From CBDUQP01 sp965369385 (lineage in GTDB: Bacteria > Planctomycetota > Phycisphaerae > SM23-33): a DNA stretch of 36,966 bases. The position numbers were made by a program, and so were the translations under genes. Location of the stretch: NCBI GenBank assembly GCA_965369385.1, contig CBDUQP010000013.1, forward strand, positions 1 through 36,966, written 5' to 3'. This document shows positions 32,949-36,966 of this stretch, piece by piece (position 1 is the stretch's first letter; the number at the start of each line of letters is the position of its first letter). A model generated the notes under the pieces. That model made no database searches and was not told where the DNA came from. It saw only the letters and a program-made list of their open reading frames with translations.

Positions 32949-32997
32949 CGGGTGGCATGGCGGCCCACGATACGACTGTGTGTCGCCATGCCACCCG
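32949..32997. repeat. 14-bp perfect inverted repeat between convergent genes
   Basis: CGGGTGGCATGGCG at 32949-32962 and CGCCATGCCACCCG at 32984-32997 are exact reverse complements around 21 nt. It begins 7 bp after the HD stop and ends 49 bp before the opposite gene's stop. There is no T-tract. It is a REP-like or bidirectional-terminator candidate. Confidence 0.7.
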
Positions 32998-33046
32998 GGC
33001 GTCAGAGTCGGTTTGCGAAAAGTGATAGAACCTTCTGGAACCGGCA

Positions 33047-34183
33047 CTAGATATCGTTCAGGTCGATGCCCAGTACGTCTGTGCTTATGGCGTTCAGGGC
33101 TTCGAAGGTGCCTTCGAAGTGGCAGGTGCGGTGGGTGTGGGTCATGCTGTCACCCGGTTTCAGGTCGCATACCGGGCTGGAGCTTTCCAGCTCGAAGAAC
33201 GTAGCTTCGCCATCGTCAGTGCCCATGTCGTTGTAGCTGTTGGGCCCGTCGCCTTCGAAGGGATTCTCCTGGTGGGCCCAGGCGGGGTTCACGTACTGGC
33301 GCTCGGCGGCGTCCGCAGGCAGGTTGAACTTCACGATCGTCAGTTGCTTGTTGGCGATGTCATAGCAGCCGAAAACGTTTTTTGCACGCCGCGAGCGAAT
33401 GCCGATCTTGCCGGCCTCTTTTGCATCGCAGCGGAACGAGCAGAAGTCTTCGGCGACTTTCAGCCTGTCTGCCGATACCTGGCCGAAGTAATCTCCGATA
33501 ACCTTCGGGCCTAGTTGGCTTTCGTCTCCTGGTATGAACGGGATAATCACGCGGCCGTTTTCGAGCCCCTTCATCATGCCCAGCGTCCACAGGCACAGCA
33601 TGCCTTTCTCACGGTTCTTGCCCCAGTCGTCGCTGCCGGCATTGGTGAGCGTGTTGATGGATTCATAGGCCACGGTTTTGACCGAATCGTCGATGGTGAT
33701 GCCCAGGTCATCAGTCGTAGCAGTGCGGGCGACGAGGTTGATCGTGCGTTTGACATCGCAGTCGAACTGTCTGCCGGCATAGTTCGTAACAGCAAAGGTG
33801 GTCGCCAGTTCGACTGATGTATCGTCGCTGGCTGTCACCTTGAACGGTCCGGAGGTGAATTCGGGCGGGCATACCCAGTTGTCGGCGTCGAATTCGGCGC
33901 CGTCCTTGAAGAATAGTGCGTACTGGCCTGCCTCCGGACCAAGCCAGAAGCGGTCTGCCCCGCCATAATTGTTAAATTTGTCGCTCTCTTCGCCTTTAGC
34001 GATGAAGGGGCGGTTGACCCATCCGTAGCTGGCGCCGCTGTCGCCGCCGAGCGTGGCGGTCATTACGCGTCCCTGGAAATCGGGGGCGATGGCCACTTTT
34101 GCGTCATCGGACCCGGAAAGCTCGATGATATTGGTGTGTTCTTTGAGGAATTGGATGTCTGATGCGTAGGTTGTTCTGGACAT
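33047..34183 (-). CDS. DUF6786-like beta-rich protein
   Basis: From ATG 34183 (GGAG 6 nt upstream) the 378-residue protein has no signal peptide and a beta-rich pattern, with DFQGRVMTATLGG, SYGWVNRPFI, NNYGGADRFWLGPEAGQYAL, TAFxxTNYAGRxFxCDVKRT-like stretches and a late MTHTHRTCHFEG with possible metal ligands. These are features I associate with DUF6786 and galactose-mutarotase-like folds. The family name is from memory and the role is unknown. It is converged on by the HD gene and diverges from clpC. Confidence 0.65.
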   Translation of the reverse strand: MSRTTYASDIQFLKEHTNIIELSGSDDAKVAIAPDFQGRVMTATLGGDSGASYGWVNRPFIAKGEESDKFNNYGGADRFWLGPEAGQYALFFKDGAEFDADNWVCPPEFTSGPFKVTASDDTSVELATTFAVTNYAGRQFDCDVKRTINLVARTATTDDLGITIDDSVKTVAYESINTLTNAGSDDWGKNREKGMLCLWTLGMMKGLENGRVIIPFIPGDESQLGPKVIGDYFGQVSADRLKVAEDFCSFRCDAKEAGKIGIRSRRAKNVFGCYDIANKQLTIVKFNLPADAAERQYVNPAWAHQENPFEGDGPNSYNDMGTDDGEATFFELESSSPVCDLKPGDSMTHTHRTCHFEGTFEALNAISTDVLGIDLNDI

Positions 34184-34369
34184 TAGTGCTCCATTTACTT
34201 TTTTTTGCTGACAGGCGCTGCCGGGTAAGAGCGATATGTTAGCCGAGAGCATAAGATGACGCCAGTGTCGGAAGATTCTGACAATAAAATAGATGTGTCG
34301 GGGTTAAATGGCGTTAGGAGGGTCAACTTGTCGCGGATATATTCCGATAGTAACCATGGAGTTTTGTGC

Positions 34370-34407
34370 AGGTTGGTATTTGTGTAGACATACCGACCTA
34401 CTATAGA
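34370..34407 (+). promoter_or_regulatory. Dyad overlapping a candidate clpC promoter
   Basis: AGGTTGGTAT (34370-34379) and ATACCGACCT (34390-34399) pair with one G-U across 10 bp. TTGTGT (34380-34385) and TATAGA (34402-34407), 16 bp apart, form a candidate promoter that the dyad overlaps. No CIRCE (HrcA) site was seen. The 5' leader to the clpC ATG would be about 65 nt. Confidence 0.4.
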
Positions 34408-34480
34408 ATAGATATGGAGGCCTTGGTTTTTTGAATCCGGGCTTGCATAGCCAATATTAGTACTTGTCAAGGAAGTGTTT

Positions 34481-36966
34481 ATGTTTGAAAAATTCACGGA
34501 ACGTGCTCGTAAGGTGATGGCTCTGGCGAATCAGGAAGCCCAGAGGTTCAATCACGAGTATGTTGGAACTGAGCATGTGCTGCTGGGACTTATCAAGGAA
34601 GGCAGCGGTGTAGGGGCCAACGTTCTCAGGAATCTGGGAGTGGATCTTCCCAAGGTTCGCATGGAGATCGAGAAACTCGTCAAGCCTGGCCCGGATATGG
34701 TGACGATGGGCAAGCTGCCACAGACCGCTCGAACGAAGAAGGTGCTGGGGTATGCGATTGATGAAGCCCGGAATCTGAGCCATAACTACGTTGGTACTGA
34801 GCATTTGCTGCTTGGTCTCCTGCGTGAGCAGGATGGCGTGGCGGCCCAGGTTTTGATGAATCTGGGATTGAAGCTTGATGACGTTCGCGCCGAGGTGCTT
34901 AGCCTTCTGGGTGCGGGTGTTGAGCCTGATGAAGCCGGTTCTGTCGCCGAGCCTGGCGCAGAGTCCGCACCCGGCGGTAGCCAGAGACGTAGCAAGAGCA
35001 AGACCCCGGCGCTTGACAGTTTTGGTCGCGATCTTACCGAGATGGCCAAGAAGGGCGAGCTTGACCCGGTTATTGGCAGGCAGGACGAAATAGAGCGTCT
35101 GATCCAGGTGCTCTGCCGCCGCACGAAGAACAACCCTGTTCTTCTTGGTGAGGCGGGCGTTGGTAAAACTGCTATCGTGGAAGGCCTTGCCCAGCAGATA
35201 GTTAACAACGAAGTTCCCGAGATATTGCACGAAAAACGCATTGTTGGACTGGACTTGGCGATGATGGTTGCCGGTACCAAGTATCGCGGCCAGTTTGAAG
35301 AACGCATCAAGGCCGTCATGAACGAGGTCCGCCGGGTCAAGAACGTGATGTTGTTCATCGACGAAATGCACACGCTGGTAGGTGCGGGCGGGGCCGAGGG
35401 TGCTATCGACGCAGCCAACGTCTTGAAACCGTCTCTGTCGCGTGGTGAGATACAGTGCATTGGCGCTACCACGATGGATGAGTATCGCAAATACATCGAA
35501 AAGGACGGAGCCCTGGAGCGTCGGTTCCAGACGGTTATCGTCAATCCGCCGAACAAGGATGAGACGCTGTCTATCCTGCGTGGCCTGCGGAAGAGCTACG
35601 AAGATCACCATCGCGTTACCTTCACAGATGAAGCGTTGGAACAGGCTGTGGAGCTGTCGAGCCGCTATATCACTGGGCGAGTGCAACCGGACAAGGCTAT
35701 CGATGTTATCGATGAAGCCGGAGCCCGCGTGCGTCTCAAGAATATGACCAAACCGCCGAATCTTGCGGCCATCGAAGCCGATGTCGAAAAGCTCCGGGCC
35801 GAGAAAGACGAAGCAGTCCGCAACGCCGATTACGAGCGTGCGGCCGAGCTTCGCGACGAAGCCGAATCGCTTCGCCAGAAGAAGGAAGACCTCCGCAAAG
35901 AGTGGAAGGGACGTTCAAGCCAGTCAAGCGGTACGGTGGATGAGGAAGTGGTAGCCGAGGTAGTTTCGAAGATGACCGGCGTTCCGCTTACCCGCCTGGA
36001 GAAGGAAGAGGCCCAGCGTTTGCTGGAGCTGGAGAAGGAACTCCACAAACGCATTATCAGCCAGGACGAGGCGATTACGATTGTCTCCAAGAGCATTCGT
36101 CGCGCTCGCGCAGGGCTCAAAGATCCCCGGCGTCCGGTAGGCAGTTTCATCTTTGCAGGTCCCAGTGGCGTGGGCAAGACAGAGCTGTCCAAGGCCCTGG
36201 CGGAATTCATGTTTGGCGACGAAGAAGCCCTTATCCAGTTGGATATGTCGGAGTACATGGAGAAGCACAACGTTTCGCGGCTTGTTGGTGCGCCTCCCGG
36301 ATATGTGGGATACGAAGAGGGCGGTCAGCTTACCGAGCAGATTCGCAGGCGTCCTTACGCGGTGCTGTTGCTTGATGAAATCGAGAAAGCTCACTCCGAC
36401 GTGTTCAACATGTTGCTGCAGATAATGGAAGAAGGTCAACTCACCGACTCATTCGGCAGGAAGATCGATTTCCGCAATACGGTTATCATTTTGACCACGA
36501 ACATCGGTGCCGATCTGATTCGCAATAAGGGTGGATTCGGATTTGGTAAACGCGATGATGAAGCCAACTACGACAAGATGAAGGAAATGCTCCATCGCGA
36601 GGTGGAGAAGCACTTCCGGCCGGAGTTTATCAACCGTCTGGATGACATTATCGTATTCAAGAGCCTCACTCGCGACGATCTGGTTGAGATTGTGGCTCTG
36701 GAACTGGCCAAGGTTCGCCTGCGTCTGGCAGAGCACGGGCTGGAGCTTGAACTCACCAAAGAAGCTACTGAATTTCTTATCGACAAGGGATACAACCCGG
36801 ACTTTGGCGCCAGGCCGCTACGTCGTGCGATCGAGCAGAATGTCGAGGATGCGATTTCCGAGGAAATCCTGCGAGGCGGATACGCTGGCAAGGACAAGGT
36901 AATGGTTACCGTAGTGAGCGAGGGAGAAGGTGAAGACGCCGAGAAGCACCTGCACTTTGCCGGTGT
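34481..36966 (+). CDS. clpC: ATP-dependent Clp protease ATPase subunit ClpC (3' end outside)
   Basis: ATG 34481 with AAGGAAG opens a frame that stays open to the window end, at least 828 codons. It shows two Clp N repeats (1-150), Walker A GEAGVGKT at 223-230, a UVR motif YERAAELRDEAE near 451-462, a second Walker A GPSGVGKT at 560-567, GYVGYEEGGQLTE and NRLDDIIVF near the end. Such ClpC unfoldases feed ClpP and usually act in stress responses. It lacks its last residues, which lie beyond the edge. A dyad overlaps its candidate promoter. Confidence 0.95.
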   Translation, partial: MFEKFTERARKVMALANQEAQRFNHEYVGTEHVLLGLIKEGSGVGANVLRNLGVDLPKVRMEIEKLVKPGPDMVTMGKLPQTARTKKVLGYAIDEARNLSHNYVGTEHLLLGLLREQDGVAAQVLMNLGLKLDDVRAEVLSLLGAGVEPDEAGSVAEPGAESAPGGSQRRSKSKTPALDSFGRDLTEMAKKGELDPVIGRQDEIERLIQVLCRRTKNNPVLLGEAGVGKTAIVEGLAQQIVNNEVPEILHEKRIVGLDLAMMVAGTKYRGQFEERIKAVMNEVRRVKNVMLFIDEMHTLVGAGGAEGAIDAANVLKPSLSRGEIQCIGATTMDEYRKYIEKDGALERRFQTVIVNPPNKDETLSILRGLRKSYEDHHRVTFTDEALEQAVELSSRYITGRVQPDKAIDVIDEAGARVRLKNMTKPPNLAAIEADVEKLRAEKDEAVRNADYERAAELRDEAESLRQKKEDLRKEWKGRSSQSSGTVDEEVVAEVVSKMTGVPLTRLEKEEAQRLLELEKELHKRIISQDEAITIVSKSIRRARAGLKDPRRPVGSFIFAGPSGVGKTELSKALAEFMFGDEEALIQLDMSEYMEKHNVSRLVGAPPGYVGYEEGGQLTEQIRRRPYAVLLLDEIEKAHSDVFNMLLQIMEEGQLTDSFGRKIDFRNTVIILTTNIGADLIRNKGGFGFGKRDDEANYDKMKEMLHREVEKHFRPEFINRLDDIIVFKSLTRDDLVEIVALELAKVRLRLAEHGLELELTKEATEFLIDKGYNPDFGARPLRRAIEQNVEDAISEEILRGGYAGKDKVMVTVVSEGEGEDAEKHLHFAG

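Noticed and set aside
34195..34497. 100-residue minus-strand frame before clpC
   Set aside because: No domain or ribosome site; it overlaps the clpC start and promoter region.

Overview
This window reads as a bacterial chromosome segment of moderate GC (a little above 50% by eye), most likely from a planctomycete of the Phycisphaerae type. That assignment is inference. It rests on an archaeal-type phosphoglycerate-mutase-like protein in the homoserine kinase position, a queuosine mannosyltransferase of the DUF3524 family, secreted and zinc-ribbon/HEAT proteins of planctomycete style, many stand-alone housekeeping genes, and a dnaA with no dnaN beside it. No rRNA, tRNA or CRISPR array was seen.

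Layout. 1-605: three 25-bp direct repeats that look like the end of an insertion element, then gene-free DNA. 606-4513 (minus): a hexuronate module made of a LacI-type regulator with a palindromic operator at its own start, a Gfo/Idh/MocA oxidoreductase and tagaturonate epimerase UxaE. 4709-6217 (plus): a HigB/HigA-ImmA toxin-antitoxin pair whose toxin has one in-frame ochre stop; the pair has its own operator and terminator. 6290-7877 (plus): a class III aminotransferase sitting directly behind an intrinsic terminator, followed by a truncated oxidoreductase remnant. 7861-11620 (minus): a CGCAxxGCC redox protein, a divergent MnmE-like GTPase, CoaX, Obg and ribosomal protein L27, with a clear terminator between rpmA and obg. 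11796-13885: a secreted protein, a repeat-rich gap and a two-domain acetyltransferase. 13886-17019 (plus): dnaA with DnaA boxes upstream, then a PilT-type ATPase preceded by an octamer tandem repeat.

17107-19689 (minus): a YacP-like NYN protein, a membrane-anchored thermonuclease and aspartate kinase. padR (plus) diverges from lysC across an array of dyads repeating every 26 bp. 20344-22880 (minus): hom and an ApgM-type protein that is probably homoserine kinase, so together with lysC the window carries three enzymes of the aspartate-to-threonine route. 23021-25445 (minus): queuosine mannosyltransferase, a zinc-ribbon/HEAT protein and a 46-residue basic protein. 25649-29145 (plus): an MBL hydrolase, a ParA ATPase fused through one membrane segment to a GspB-like C-terminal domain, and a protein ending in a ribbon-helix-helix domain. 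29402-34183: ComM/YifB, a REP-like palindrome, a membrane protein/winged-helix pair with its own operator, an HD hydrolase, a 14-bp inverted repeat and a DUF6786-like protein. 34481-end (plus): ClpC, running off the edge.

The most novel-looking item is the ParA-membrane-GspB-like fusion paired with a ribbon-helix-helix protein (26670-29145). Next come the 26-bp dyad array at padR/lysC, the terminator wedged against the aminotransferase start, and the single-stop higB toxin.
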